Notes: generated by a model not told the origin, from the letters alone. 31,534 bases of DNA from Deinococcus marmoris (GCF_001949125.1 NZ_MSTI01000184.1:1-31534), one strand, 5' to 3'; positions 8,531-17,836 are shown, numbered from the stretch's first letter. Numbers and translations are program-made.

Positions 8531-9300
8531 TCAACCATACGCTGTAGACTTGTTCTTCACAGGGCCGCTCCAATCCACTCGAACACCCGTTCGTGTCTGG
8601 GCCCGCTCCAACTGCGCCTTTCCAAGTTCCAATTCCGTCTTCAACGTCACGAAAAAGCTCTCCTGAACGGCGTTATCCCAGCACTCTCCTTTCTCGCTTA
8701 TGCTCTGAACCGCGTGGAGTCTGTCCAGCGCCTGCTTGTGTACCTTACTCATGTATTGGCTCCCCCTTTCTGAATGGTGGAGCAGCCCTCCTGGTGGCTG
8801 TCGACGTTCTACGGCCACCCCTCCCGGGTGGGTAAATACGTGATGTCCGTCGCCCATTTCTGATTCGGACCGCCGGCGTCAAAATTCCTGGCCAGAAGAT
8901 CTTCTGCGACTGGGTGGGATGATTTCGCTTTGGTCATCGTCCGGAACTTTCGCTTTCCTCGCACGACAAGCTGAGCTTGTCGCATCAGGCGTCCGATCCA
9001 CTGACGACTCGCCTGCTCTCCCTGTTCGTACAAATCAGCTTTGATGCGCAGCGCACCGTACGTTCCTCGACTATCCTCAAAGCTCGTCCTGATCTTGGCC
9101 GTCAACATGCGGTCTTTCGCAACTCTCTCGCTGTCCGGCCTTCCCAGCGAAGCGTAGTACCCACTGATGCTGACATCAAGAACCCGACACATGCGTTCGA
9201 CTGGGAACTCATCCTGGTGCCGCTCGATGAAGCGGAAGATCAGGGTTGCTTGGCGAAGAAGCGGGCAAGAGTCCTCATGGGTGTCTGTTCTGCCCAAGAA
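8531..9300 (-). pseudogene. IS3-family transposase OrfB with internal deletion
   Basis: The frame from about 9300 reads VERMCRVLDVSISGYYASL, RGTYGALRIKADL and NQKWATDITYLPTREGW, the HTH_21 region and first catalytic aspartate of IS3 OrfB. After GW the next 30 or so residues of the family are missing. The sequence resumes in another frame with VERRQPPGGLLHHSERGSQY and ECWDNAVQESFFVTLKTEL. The usual HSDRG aspartate is glutamate here and the last catalytic glutamate is kept. Homology stops near 8550, before the conserved C-terminal tail. The gene cannot encode an active enzyme. Confidence 0.85.
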
Positions 9301-9627
9301 GGTGCGATCCAGGCTGAATTCGCGGGGCTTGGTATCTGGCAACAAAGCTAGAACCAGTCGGGCGACATCCAGTGGACACAGCGGATGCTTATGAAAGAAC
9401 CGCTCGATCTTGCGGATGATTGAGCAAGTTTGAGCGTTGCCAGAGCAACGTTCGGCCAGTGCGGCATGGCGAACATCCTTAGCCTGAATCAGTGCCAGGA
9501 CAAGCAAGGCGAGCAGTTCCACCTGATTTTTGCGGTATTCGGGAAAATGAGAAAAGAGGCACAGACTCAGCGATTTCAGAGAGGGAGGAGACGCGCTCTG
9601 TTCTCGCGTACTGGACGATGAATTTCA
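9301..9627 (-). pseudogene. IS4-like transposase, N-terminal remnant
   Basis: The frame reads HFPEYRKNQVELLALLVLAL, then VRHAALAERCSGNAQTCSII and RKIERFFHKHPLCPLDVARL, ending at FSLDRT, then continues in frame into the IS3 OrfB remnant at about 9300. The same segment recurs, more decayed, on the plus strand at about 18057-18330, where IVDRTSWKLGKTDMNALFL continues normally. The shared DNA extends upstream to the TGAAATTyATyGTCC stretch, so the two copies belong to one element family. The junction marks an insertion or deletion between two elements. Confidence 0.75.
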
Positions 9628-9789
9628 AGTCCCTCTAAAAAATGTCGGGTACTGTGGTTTTTTAGCTCACGCTCAATCGAGATGAAAATCTATATAGGAG
9701 GGAGTCCATTGGATTGATAGTCCAGCACGATGATGCGGCATTCAGGCCACCGACAAGAGAGGATCTCCTGACTTGATCCCGTCCCCGAC

Positions 9790-12708
9790 TCAGTTCAGCC
9801 GCGCCAGCCCAACGGCGTTCTCCAGCGACATCATCCGTCCAAGTCGCGTCCAGAGTTCGGCCTCCACTTCGCCCAGCGTGGCTGTGGCCGCATCAATCTG
9901 CCCGTTCATCCCCATGCTAGGCGCTGGAACGTGGAGACTGCCCAGCAGGGTTTCAGCGGCCCCATTGAGTTGCAAGCAGCGCTCGGGCCGTCCCTCAGCC
10001 ACGGCCAGTTTGCCGAACTCGATCAGCGCGGCGGCCACCGCGCGTTTGCGGCCCAGTTGCCAGAACAGGTCCAGGGCTTCTTCCAGCAGCGCCCGGCCCG
10101 CAGTCAGCTCGCCCCGGTCGATCTGCAAGTCCGCGAGATTGAACAGCGAGTTGGCGACGCCCTGGCGGTCTCCCAGCACCCGCTTGATGCTCAGGCTCTG
10201 CTCGGTCAGGCGCTGGAAGTCGGCGGGGTCATCCAGGGTGTTGCCCAGGTTGGACAGCGCGTAGGCAATGCCCTGGCGGTCTCCCAGTTGCTCTTTGAGG
10301 CGTAGGCTCTCGCTGAAAAGTTGTCGGGCGCGGACCGGGTCGCCGTTCCTGGCCCAGAAGATGCCCAGGTCGTTGAGTGTGGTGGAAAGGCCCCAGGACT
10401 GTCCGAGCTGCCGCTGAAGTGCCTCGGCCTGTTCCAGCAGCGTGAGCGCGCGATCTGCATGGCCGAGTTCCCGCACAGTCAGGCCCAGACCGTAAAGCAC
10501 CTGAGCTTCCAGCACCGGCAGACGGGTACTCCGGGCCAGCGTCAATGCATCTTCGAGCCACATCACGCTCTGGTCGTACAGGCCCAGTTCCCTGGCAAGT
10601 GCGCCTGCACCGTCCAGGGTCAGTACGCGCGCCTGCGTGTTGCCGTCTGGGCGTTCTAACGCCGCCGTCATCCAGCGCAGCCCCTCTCGGTGATGGCCCC
10701 GCACATACCAGAACCAGTGCAGAGCCGCGCTCAGGCGCAGCGCGTCGTCTGCCGTCCCGTGGTCCAGCACCCAACCCAGAGCCGCCCTGAAATTGTCGTG
10801 TTCGGCGTCCAGACGGCTCAGCCACGCAGCCTGATCGGGTCCATGCAGATGAGGCGCAGCTTCGGCGGCCAAGGCGGCAAAATGCGCGGCGTGCAGTCGG
10901 CGGGCCTCGGCCTCCGTGACCGGTTCCGTGACCAGCTCACTGTCTCTCCCAGCGCGCAGCGCCTCGGCGGCATACTCCCGGATCACCTCATGCAGCCGGT
11001 ACCGGCCTCCAAGGTCACGGCGGATCAGGGAGTGGTCTGCCAGCGTCAGCAGGGCGAGCAGGCCCGAACCCGCGACAGCCTGGGCCGCCGGGCGATCAAA
11101 GCCGCCCCGGAGGACCGAGAGCCGGGCCAGCACCTGCCGTTCCGTGTTTCCCAGCAGCCGCCACGACTGCTCGAAGGCCGCGCGCAGGCTGCGGTGGCGT
11201 TCCGGGCGGTCCGGCGCGTCGCCGCCCAGCAGGTCCAGACTGGCGCTCAACTCGGTCACGATGTCCTGCGGCTCGAACGTGGCCATCCAGGCCGCACTCA
11301 GTTCCAGGGCCAGCGGCAGGCCACCCGTGAGCGCGCAGATCTGAATCAGCGCCCCGACATTCTGCGGGTCCAGGGCAAAACCTGCCCGTACGCGGCTGGC
11401 CCGCTCGATCAGCAGCCGCACGGCGCTGGAACGGGCGGCGAGGTCCAGGTCAGGCGCGGCGGGGAAGTCCAGCCCATCCAGCGACAGCACGCGCTCCTCC
11501 TGAAGGCCCAGCCGGATGCGTGAGGTCACGATCACCCGCACCTGTGGAGCCTGATCCAGGACGTTTTGCAACCAGCGCAGCAGCGGCGCGCGTTCCGGCG
11601 AGGCGAGCAGGTGTTCGAGATTGTCCAGCACCAGCAGGTGCCGGGCGGTCATGAGCGCCGAGAGCAACTGCTCTTCAGGCGGCTCAGACCCGCCAGGTGC
11701 GAGGCCCAGCGCCGCCGTGATGGCCGTGACCACCCCGTCTACCGCCCCCACGCTCTCCAGCGCCACAAACGATGCCGTCAGCCCCGCCTCCTGCCCAGCC
11801 CAGGCCAGCACTTCCAGCGAGAGTCGCGTCTTACCCGAGCCGCCCGGCCCGATCACGCTCAGGAGCCGTCCATCCGGCTGGGCGAGCTGCTCGCGAACCC
11901 AGCGCACCTCGTCCTCGCGGCCAAACAGCGGCGTCGTGGCCCGTGATAGAGAGCGGCGCACGGACGGCAGGGGGCGCAGTTCTCTAACCGCCTCGTAAAG
12001 CTGGGTGGTGACGGTCTCCGGTTCCAGCCCGAGTTCGCGGCGCAAATGCGTGCGGAAACGCCCGTAGATTCTTGCGCCCCGCTCGCCATCACCCAGTCCA
12101 GCGGCGCAGCGCAGCGCGGCCTGCACGGCTTCCTCGGCAAAGGGACTGGCATCGAGAAGCTGTTCGAGGATCAGCAGCGCCGCGCCTGGCTGCCCGCCCC
12201 CCTCCAGCTCCCCCGCCTGGCTGAGCGCGGCGTCGAGCCAGGCCGCGTGCAGATCCTCGCGCTCGGCGTCCAGCCAGGCGGCAAAGGCCGGAAATCCGGT
12301 GGGCCGATGGCCGTCCAGCAGCGACCCCCGGTACAGCGCGAGCGCCTGAGACCAGCGCCCGGCCTGACACGCCTGCCGGAACAGGCGCGCGTCCACCCGG
12401 CCCGTCCAATGCAAAACCTCGCCGCTGGCGCTCAATCCGGCGGCCCAGTCCAGGTGCCGCGCACGGTGCAACAGTTGCCGCAGCCGGTTGCGGGCCGCGT
12501 CGGCAGGCACATCGGGATACAGCAGTTCCAGCAACTCCAGGCGCGACACCGGCTCGTCCTGACAGGCCACGAAGGCGGTCAGCCACAGCGGCACCTCTGG
12601 CGGTAGGGAGAGCAGTTCGCCGCCCGTCTCAAGGGCCGGTTCCCCCAGCAGCAGCAGGCTGGGCTGCGCTTCTCCGTCGGACAAGGCTGCGGGCGTGAAC
12701 TGTGACAT
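9790..12708 (-). CDS. Large BTAD / NB-ARC ATPase / TPR transcriptional regulator
   Basis: 972 residues from ATG 12708; the frame is open for 48 more codons upstream, but MSQFTPAAL gives the normal N-terminus. Order: a winged-helix-like start, a bacterial transcriptional activator domain (about 70-240, with ARIYGRFRTHLRRELGLEPE near its end), an NB-ARC/AfsR-type ATPase (about 260-560) with Walker A VIGPGGSGKTRL, Walker B HLLVLDNLEHLL, VIVTSRIRLGL and TGGLPLALEL, then about ten TPR helical pairs (610-960, e.g. SLNIKRVLGDRQGVANSLFNL-like units). Such STAND proteins are signal-gated activators. No Shine-Dalgarno sequence is clear. It is divergent from the large lipoprotein, its most likely target. 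Confidence 0.9.
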   Translation of the reverse strand: MSQFTPAALSDGEAQPSLLLLGEPALETGGELLSLPPEVPLWLTAFVACQDEPVSRLELLELLYPDVPADAARNRLRQLLHRARHLDWAAGLSASGEVLHWTGRVDARLFRQACQAGRWSQALALYRGSLLDGHRPTGFPAFAAWLDAEREDLHAAWLDAALSQAGELEGGGQPGAALLILEQLLDASPFAEEAVQAALRCAAGLGDGERGARIYGRFRTHLRRELGLEPETVTTQLYEAVRELRPLPSVRRSLSRATTPLFGREDEVRWVREQLAQPDGRLLSVIGPGGSGKTRLSLEVLAWAGQEAGLTASFVALESVGAVDGVVTAITAALGLAPGGSEPPEEQLLSALMTARHLLVLDNLEHLLASPERAPLLRWLQNVLDQAPQVRVIVTSRIRLGLQEERVLSLDGLDFPAAPDLDLAARSSAVRLLIERASRVRAGFALDPQNVGALIQICALTGGLPLALELSAAWMATFEPQDIVTELSASLDLLGGDAPDRPERHRSLRAAFEQSWRLLGNTERQVLARLSVLRGGFDRPAAQAVAGSGLLALLTLADHSLIRRDLGGRYRLHEVIREYAAEALRAGRDSELVTEPVTEAEARRLHAAHFAALAAEAAPHLHGPDQAAWLSRLDAEHDNFRAALGWVLDHGTADDALRLSAALHWFWYVRGHHREGLRWMTAALERPDGNTQARVLTLDGAGALARELGLYDQSVMWLEDALTLARSTRLPVLEAQVLYGLGLTVRELGHADRALTLLEQAEALQRQLGQSWGLSTTLNDLGIFWARNGDPVRARQLFSESLRLKEQLGDRQGIAYALSNLGNTLDDPADFQRLTEQSLSIKRVLGDRQGVANSLFNLADLQIDRGELTAGRALLEEALDLFWQLGRKRAVAAALIEFGKLAVAEGRPERCLQLNGAAETLLGSLHVPAPSMGMNGQIDAATATLGEVEAELWTRLGRMMSLENAVGLARLN

Positions 12709-12926
12709 GGACGGATCCAACATAGCACCGTGAAAGGTGTTGGAGCGCTTGCCAGAGCGGATAAAGACATGTTGAAGATCGCTGCCTGACCGACCACGAA
12801 GGCAGGTGTGGCCTGTGAACCGCGCGCGCCGTGATGGGCCATGTAACGGCAACTAACGCCCGCCGATCAGGCTTGGGCCAGCTCCAAACCAGCTTCAACC
12901 AAACCCGTTCCAGAAGGAGGAAGTCG

Positions 12927-13163
12927 ATGCCGCCCATCCAGTTCCCGAAGCCCGAACCCCACATCCGCTCTAGGTTGACCGGCCAGGCCGGGGCAACCGA
13001 ACACCGGGACCAGTTTGTCTACCGGGATGAGTTTGTCTCACGGTGCCCGTTGCAGTCGTGGTACCCACCGTATGACCTCGGCTCCTGTGGGTTCGTGCCT
13101 GTGTTCGCGGCTGCGGCGGAAGAAACGCAGGCGCTGGCCTCAGACCTTTCAGATCACGTTTGA
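12927..13163 (+). CDS. Possible small protein (78 aa) with a hexapeptide repeat
   Basis: An ATG lies 7 nt after a full AAGGAGG Shine-Dalgarno sequence, the best in this part of the window. The frame gives MPPIQFPKPEPHIRSRLTG, a tandem RDQFVY-RDEFVS, and a tail ending ASDLSDHV. The repeat is an 18-bp DNA duplication whose changes fit coding (GAC/GAT is silent, CAG/GAG is Gln/Glu). No signal peptide or known family is seen. It ends 52 bp before the lipoprotein start, so it may be a leader peptide or co-expressed partner. Equally, the region may be untranslated 5' leader, and the duplication a regulator site. Confidence 0.4.
   Translation: MPPIQFPKPEPHIRSRLTGQAGATEHRDQFVYRDEFVSRCPLQSWYPPYDLGSCGFVPVFAAAAEETQALASDLSDHV
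13003..13038. repeat. Tandem 18-bp direct repeat upstream of the lipoprotein
   Basis: ACCGGGACCAGTTTGTCT followed directly by ACCGGGATGAGTTTGTCT, 16 of 18 identical. It lies in the intergenic space between the BTAD regulator and the lipoprotein. BTAD-containing activators often bind direct repeats, so it is an operator candidate; it also reads as a hexapeptide repeat in the small open frame. Confidence 0.6.
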
Positions 13164-13215
13164 CTGCGGCCCTCCTCCCCTCTCTCCACGCTGCACTTGC
13201 CCCCTGGGAGTTTTT

Positions 13216-16200
13216 ATGAACAAGAGCTTGCTGACTACCCTGCTGACCGCCACCCTGAGCCTGGGCCTCCTGGGGTCCTGTTCGTCTCCGTCGAGCGCCC
13301 AGCCCCCCGAAGGCACTGGCGGCCCCACGAAGCCTGCCCAGCCTGGAACGCCCACCGCCCCGGCCAACTTCAGGGTCAAGGCCGCCGATGCCAGCAGCGT
13401 GACCCTGAGCTGGGACGCGGTCAGCGGTGCGGCGGGCTACGTGCTGGAGCGCAAGGCTGACAAGGATTACGCCGCGCTCGCCACGCCGGGCGCGTCCGAG
13501 ACCACCTACACCGACACGGGCCTGACGCCAGGCGTGACCTACACCTACCGTCTCAAGGTCAAGACGGCGGCGGGCGAGAGCGACTACAGCGCCGAGGTGA
13601 GGGGCGTCGCCAGCGTGGCCGGGGCCGACAGCGACGGCGACGGCATTTCGGACGCCGATGAGCAGGCCGGGTACGACGTGAGCATCAAGGAAGCAGGCAC
13701 CGAGAAAAAGACGTATCACGTCACCAGCGATCCCTTCAAAGCAGACAGCGACGGCGATGGCCTGAGCGACGGTCAGGAGCGGGCGCTGTTCACCGATCCG
13801 AACAAGAAAGACACTGACGATGACGGCCTGAGCGACGCGGACGAGGTCAACATCTGGGCCAGCAAGCCCAATGACCGCGACTCGGACGGGGACGCCCAGG
13901 GCAATCCACTGCTGTTCGACGGCTCCGAGGTCAATACTTACGGCACCTCGCCCACCCTGGCCGACACCGACGGTGACAAGTACAGCGATTACACGGAGAT
14001 TATCGACCGGGGCGGGCGATACAACCCCCTGATCGCCAACACGCCACGTCTGGAACTGTCCCAGGTGACTGCGCCCAGCATCGAGTTGAATGTGGTCCGC
14101 ACCTCCGACAATTCGGTGGTCAAGAGCCACACCGCCTCATTGCAGTTGGGCAAACAGGACAGCCGCAGCGCCACCGACGCCCAGACCCAGCGGGTCACCG
14201 CCGACGTGAGCGCCACCGTGGGGGCCGAGATCAGCGGCGGCACGGACGGCTTCAACGCCAAGGCCAGCGCCTCGCTCACGGTGTCTGCCGGGTACGGCTA
14301 CGAGCAGACGGCCAGCTACACCACCGATTCGGTCAGGAGCAGCCAGCAGACCTCAGAAGACGCCCTCTCCGAGAGTGCCGCTCAGGGCACCACGCTCTCG
14401 GGCGGCAGGTTAAACGTGGGCTTCAAGGTCAGGAACACTGGTGACATCAGCTTCAACTTCAAGGACCTGGCGGTGACCGCCCTGCGGCGTGACCCGGCCA
14501 ATCCGTCCAGTTATCTGGTGGTGGGCAACATGACGCCCGCTCTGGGCGCAGGCGGCGCAGTGCTGAGCAACGGCGGCGCGACCGGAACGCTGGCGGCCTC
14601 GCTGGACCTGCCCACAGACCTGGCCCTGACCCTGATGGCGCGTCCTCAGGACCTGCTGTTCGAGTTCAGCAGCTACAACCTGCTCGACGATGCCGGGCGC
14701 AACTTCGAGTTCCTCAAGGAAACCACCAACGCCCAGACTGCCCTGGTCGTCATCGACTACGGCAACGGCGACATCGTGCGCGAGCGGGTGGCGACCAACG
14801 TGCAGCGCGCGGGTGGCAGGATCGTCGGCGTCAAGCTGTCCAAAGTCCTCAAGGATATTCTCAAGTTGCCGTATGCCACGGCCAGCGCGGGCGGCGTGCA
14901 GGTGCTCAAAACGCTGCGCGACAACGGCAGCACCTTCCAGGGCGACGTGACCAGCGGGGCGGCGGACCATTCGCTGTGGGCTGCCGTCGGCTCAAACAAC
15001 CTGAACATCGCGCCGAACACCAACTTCGACGACATCGTATTGACCCAGAACAGCGAGATCCGGCTGGTGCGCGTGCAGGATCAGGACCAGGACCGGCTGC
15101 TGTCGAACGACGAGTACCTGTACGGCACCTCCGACACCAACAAAGACAGCGACGGCGACGGTCTGAGCGATTACGACGAGGCCAAGATCGGCTGGGATGT
15201 GGTGACTGCTGGAGTGGTTAAGGGCTATCCCAAGCGCGTTTACTCGAATCCGGCGCTCAAGGACGCCGACGGCGACGGCCTGAGCGACGCCCAGGAAAAG
15301 GCGAAGGGCACCGATCCCTTGAACCCCGATACAGACCGCGACGGCGACGGCGACGCCAGCGATCCACAGCCGCTCGATCCAGGCGTGACTTCCAATGTCG
15401 CGCCGGTGATCGGCAGCGCCGCCGCATTGGTGGGCATCGTCGGCACGCCGGAGCGGGTGTCCCTGAGCGGCACTGCCAGCGATCAGAACAACAACCTGAC
15501 GGGCGTCACCATCGCCTGGGGAGACGGAGCAACATCTGCTGTCACCAGCAACCCGGCAGCTTTCGCGGCCACCCACGACTACGCCGCCAGCGGCAGCTAC
15601 ACCGTCAGTGTCACCGGCACCGACAGCAAGGGACTGACCAGTCCGGCCAGAACCGTGACGGTCAACGTGACCAACTTCAAGACCGGCCTGAAGGCGTTTT
15701 ACCCGATGAACGGCGACGGCAGCGACGCCAGCGGCAACAATCTGACCGCCAGCCTGAACGGAACGGGTTGCATCAAGCCCACGGCTGACCGCTGGAACGT
15801 GAACGCCCAGGCCCTACTCTTCAACGCCGATTCCGGTGGCGCGGGCTGCGGCGGTGACGCCTCGGGTGGGATGACCACGCCGGGCCTGAATCTGAAAACG
15901 CCCTTCTCCATCAGCTTCTGGGTCAGGCCCAGCGACACGAACGTCCAGAACGACAGTTGGCTGGTGGGCCAGCGAGGCGACGCTGCCGCAGCCTACCTTG
16001 GCTCCGTGCATGGTCACGTGGGACAGGCGGGCCGGGTCAGCTTCGCCATCGCGGGCAGCGGCGGCGACCTGAAGGTCACAGACGCCCAGAACGTGTCGAC
16101 CTCAGCCTGGACGCATTACGTCGCCGTGGTGGATGTGACGGGCAGCGCCTCCACACTGACGCTCTACCGCAATGGCACCGTTGCCGGGTCGGCCAGCAAG

Positions 16201-16386
16201 CCTGCGGTGTATGTTCTGGCCACCAACAATGTCTGGTACGTCGCGGACGGCTCGGAAGGCTCGAACAACAACAGCGGCGACAGTCTGTATTACGGCGGCT
16301 TCGATGACCTGCGCTTCTATACCCGCGCCCTGGCCCCGTATGAGATCGACGCCCTGAGCAAGTTCGACCGCTTCCCCAAACCCTGA
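13216..16386 (+). CDS. Large multidomain lipoprotein with DxDxDG calcium repeats, PKD and LamG domains
   Basis: 1056 residues from ATG 13216 with GGGAG 5 nt upstream. The signal peptide MNKSLLTTLLTATLSLGLLG ends in a lipobox with Cys22. Domains: FN3 (about 45-130); calcium loops DSDGDGISD, DSDGDGLSD, DTDDDGLSD, DSDGDAQG and DTDGDKYSD (135-260); a beta-rich central region (275-618) with a Ser/Thr/Ala-rich stretch (TDAQTQRVTADVSATVGAEI) and the segment RLNVGFKVRNTGDISFNF; more calcium loops DQDQDR, DSDGDG, DADGDG and DTDRDG (620-715); PKD (728-821); LamG (825-1050). Calcium loops before a Ser/Thr-rich amphipathic beta region recall protective-antigen-type B components, by architecture only. A surface adhesin or glycan binder is the alternative. 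A terminator follows. Confidence 0.88.
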   Translation: MNKSLLTTLLTATLSLGLLGSCSSPSSAQPPEGTGGPTKPAQPGTPTAPANFRVKAADASSVTLSWDAVSGAAGYVLERKADKDYAALATPGASETTYTDTGLTPGVTYTYRLKVKTAAGESDYSAEVRGVASVAGADSDGDGISDADEQAGYDVSIKEAGTEKKTYHVTSDPFKADSDGDGLSDGQERALFTDPNKKDTDDDGLSDADEVNIWASKPNDRDSDGDAQGNPLLFDGSEVNTYGTSPTLADTDGDKYSDYTEIIDRGGRYNPLIANTPRLELSQVTAPSIELNVVRTSDNSVVKSHTASLQLGKQDSRSATDAQTQRVTADVSATVGAEISGGTDGFNAKASASLTVSAGYGYEQTASYTTDSVRSSQQTSEDALSESAAQGTTLSGGRLNVGFKVRNTGDISFNFKDLAVTALRRDPANPSSYLVVGNMTPALGAGGAVLSNGGATGTLAASLDLPTDLALTLMARPQDLLFEFSSYNLLDDAGRNFEFLKETTNAQTALVVIDYGNGDIVRERVATNVQRAGGRIVGVKLSKVLKDILKLPYATASAGGVQVLKTLRDNGSTFQGDVTSGAADHSLWAAVGSNNLNIAPNTNFDDIVLTQNSEIRLVRVQDQDQDRLLSNDEYLYGTSDTNKDSDGDGLSDYDEAKIGWDVVTAGVVKGYPKRVYSNPALKDADGDGLSDAQEKAKGTDPLNPDTDRDGDGDASDPQPLDPGVTSNVAPVIGSAAALVGIVGTPERVSLSGTASDQNNNLTGVTIAWGDGATSAVTSNPAAFAATHDYAASGSYTVSVTGTDSKGLTSPARTVTVNVTNFKTGLKAFYPMNGDGSDASGNNLTASLNGTGCIKPTADRWNVNAQALLFNADSGGAGCGGDASGGMTTPGLNLKTPFSISFWVRPSDTNVQNDSWLVGQRGDAAAAYLGSVHGHVGQAGRVSFAIAGSGGDLKVTDAQNVSTSAWTHYVAVVDVTGSASTLTLYRNGTVAGSASKPAVYVLATNNVWYVADGSEGSNNNSGDSLYYGGFDDLRFYTRALAPYEIDALSKFDRFPKP

Positions 16387-16405
16387 ACGTCCTTGCCCAC
16401 TCCTG

Positions 16406-16427
16406 GCTCCCCTCTGGGGGGCTTTTT
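16406..16427 (+). terminator. Rho-independent terminator of the lipoprotein gene
   Basis: GCTCCCC-tct-GGGGGGC with a T5 run at 16423-16427, 20 bp after the stop codon. One G-T type pair is in the stem. Position, stem and T-run fit an intrinsic terminator. Confidence 0.85.
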
Positions 16428-16809
16428 CATTGGACCGTCCAAGGAAGCTGCCGTGACCCGAGCTTTTATCTCAACCAAGTCCAACTTCCAGAAGGTTCAT
16501 CGCAGGGAGTCATTCAAGGAAGCTGTGATCATCAGTAGTCCGGAAACGTTCTGGTAGACAGCAGGGGTTCAGGCGACAGAAACGCGCTCAAGGGTTCCTG
16601 AATTTGCACGCCCGAGTGACCAATCTCCACCATCGTTCCCGCACCAGTGTTTCCGCCGCAGAAAGAAGAAGCAATCAGCAACAAGCGCTCCAGGCGTGGT
16701 CAATCAGCGCGGCAGGGGTGGCCTGAATCTCAGGCCACCCCTGCTCTCACCCCGCCGTGACGGCAGTTAAGGCAACACAACCCCGGTCACTACCGGACAA
16801 CTCAGGCGA
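16428..16809. other. Intergenic stretch with an IS-end relic and a strong hairpin
   Basis: About 380 bp with no convincing gene. At 16533-16545 it contains CAGTAGTCCGGAA, identical to the 13 bp at 31212-31224 that border a transposase remnant, so it may be a leftover IS end. At 16712-16744 is a perfect 15-bp stem with a 3-nt loop, GCAGGGGTGGCCTGA-atc-TCAGGCCACCCCTGC, without a T-run on either side. It lies 66 bp beyond the recombinase stop and could be a 3' end structure for that minus-strand transcript, or a protein or recombinase site. Confidence 0.55.
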
Positions 16810-17802
16810 TCAGCCCTCATCCTGAAAGTCGTCCAGCGCCGCCCGCGTGGCCGAGTTTTCATGCTCAGCGTACACACGCGAGGTTTCCAGTTGGCTGTGG
16901 CCCAGGTGCCGCGCCACGTCATCGAGATTGCGCGTCCGGCGGTACAACTCTGTCCCCGCCGTGTGCCGCAGACCGTGCAAGCTGCGTCCCGCATATGGCA
17001 CTCCGGCCTGAGTACACAACCCTTGGAGATGAGCGCGCAGGGTATCGGGGTCTGACCACGGCAGCAAGTGTTCCGGACGGGTGCGGCCCTGGATGCGGCC
17101 TTGAGCGTCCTGCAATGCCTCCCTCAACAACCGGCCCAGGTAGACGCGCCGCACCCGCCCACCTTTGCCCGTGACGCGCAGGGTGAAGGCCCCCCAGTCC
17201 AGGTCGGCCCACTTCGCGGCCCTGGCCTCCGCGTTCCTCAGCCCGCCCAGTCCGCACAGCAGCAGCAGGGTTCGCTCGTCAGGGGTGGCCACGGCCAGGA
17301 GCAGACGAAGTTCGGCCTGCGTGTACGGTTTGCGTTTTTCGAAACTGGGCACCGGGTCTTTGACACGTGGCGCGTCGCGCATCGGGTCTGCCGCCGTCGC
17401 CCCCGTCCAGCGCAGGGCACGGTACAGCGCCGAGACTGCCGGACGGTAGGTGGTCACGGTGCCGGGGGACGCGCCGCGCCGGGTCAGGGCGCGGGTGAAG
17501 TTATGGGCGGTGTCCACGTCCGGGGCGAGCACGTCCTGGTCACGCTCCCAGCACCATGCCAGGTAAGCCCGCACACCGACGCTGTAGGTGCGGATGGTGG
17601 CCTCCCCTACTTCCCGGCGACTGAGGTCAAACCGCAGCAGCGCCACCAGCGCACCTGTGTCGCGGAGCGTGATCCGTTCGGTGACGCGCTCGGCGCGGTT
17701 GGCAGGCTTGACTTGAGACCAGGGATAGGCGGCGGGGTGGTAGCCGCCGCGTGTTTCGGGGGGGCGCTCTCCCCTGTTCTGGCTCGGGTTGTGTTCCGGC
17801 AT
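16810..17802 (-). CDS. Tyrosine recombinase/integrase
   Basis: 330 residues. An N-terminal SAM-like core-binding domain (about 45-135) precedes the catalytic domain. Catalytic residues are visible: R189 in [13 protein letters not shown]213 in [12 protein letters not shown]276 and R279 in [11 protein letters not shown]302 in LGHSQ and the nucleophile Y311 in TSRVYAEHE, so all six positions are present. The promoter TTGACT-N17-TAAGCT sits directly before the ATG and overlaps a perfect 9+9 bp inverted repeat that includes the start codon. Such enzymes resolve plasmid multimers or integrate elements; placement near par genes favours plasmid multimer resolution. Confidence 0.92.
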   Translation of the reverse strand: MPEHNPSQNRGERPPETRGGYHPAAYPWSQVKPANRAERVTERITLRDTGALVALLRFDLSRREVGEATIRTYSVGVRAYLAWCWERDQDVLAPDVDTAHNFTRALTRRGASPGTVTTYRPAVSALYRALRWTGATAADPMRDAPRVKDPVPSFEKRKPYTQAELRLLLAVATPDERTLLLLCGLGGLRNAEARAAKWADLDWGAFTLRVTGKGGRVRRVYLGRLLREALQDAQGRIQGRTRPEHLLPWSDPDTLRAHLQGLCTQAGVPYAGRSLHGLRHTAGTELYRRTRNLDDVARHLGHSQLETSRVYAEHENSATRAALDDFQDEG

Positions 17803-17836
17803 AATTGAGCTTATGCCGGGATACCTTCAGAGTCAA
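17796..17836 (-). promoter_or_regulatory. Recombinase promoter within a 9+9 bp inverted repeat
   Basis: On the minus strand, TTGACT (17836-17831), a 17-bp spacer and TAAGCT (17813-17808) end 5 nt before the ATG, so the transcript is probably leaderless. The perfect inverted repeat CCGGCATAA-ttgagc-TTATGCCGG (17796-17819) covers the -10 box and start codon, suggesting autoregulation or a recombinase core site. Confidence 0.65.

Noticed and set aside
8520..8540. TTGACA on the minus strand upstream of the LysE gene
   Set aside because: A perfect -35 hexamer, but no -10 box at 16-18 bp; kept out as a promoter.
12970..14130. 386-codon open frame on the minus strand
   Set aside because: Antisense to the calcium-repeat lipoprotein; the repetitive GAC/GGC codons keep the opposite strand open. 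No start site or family features.
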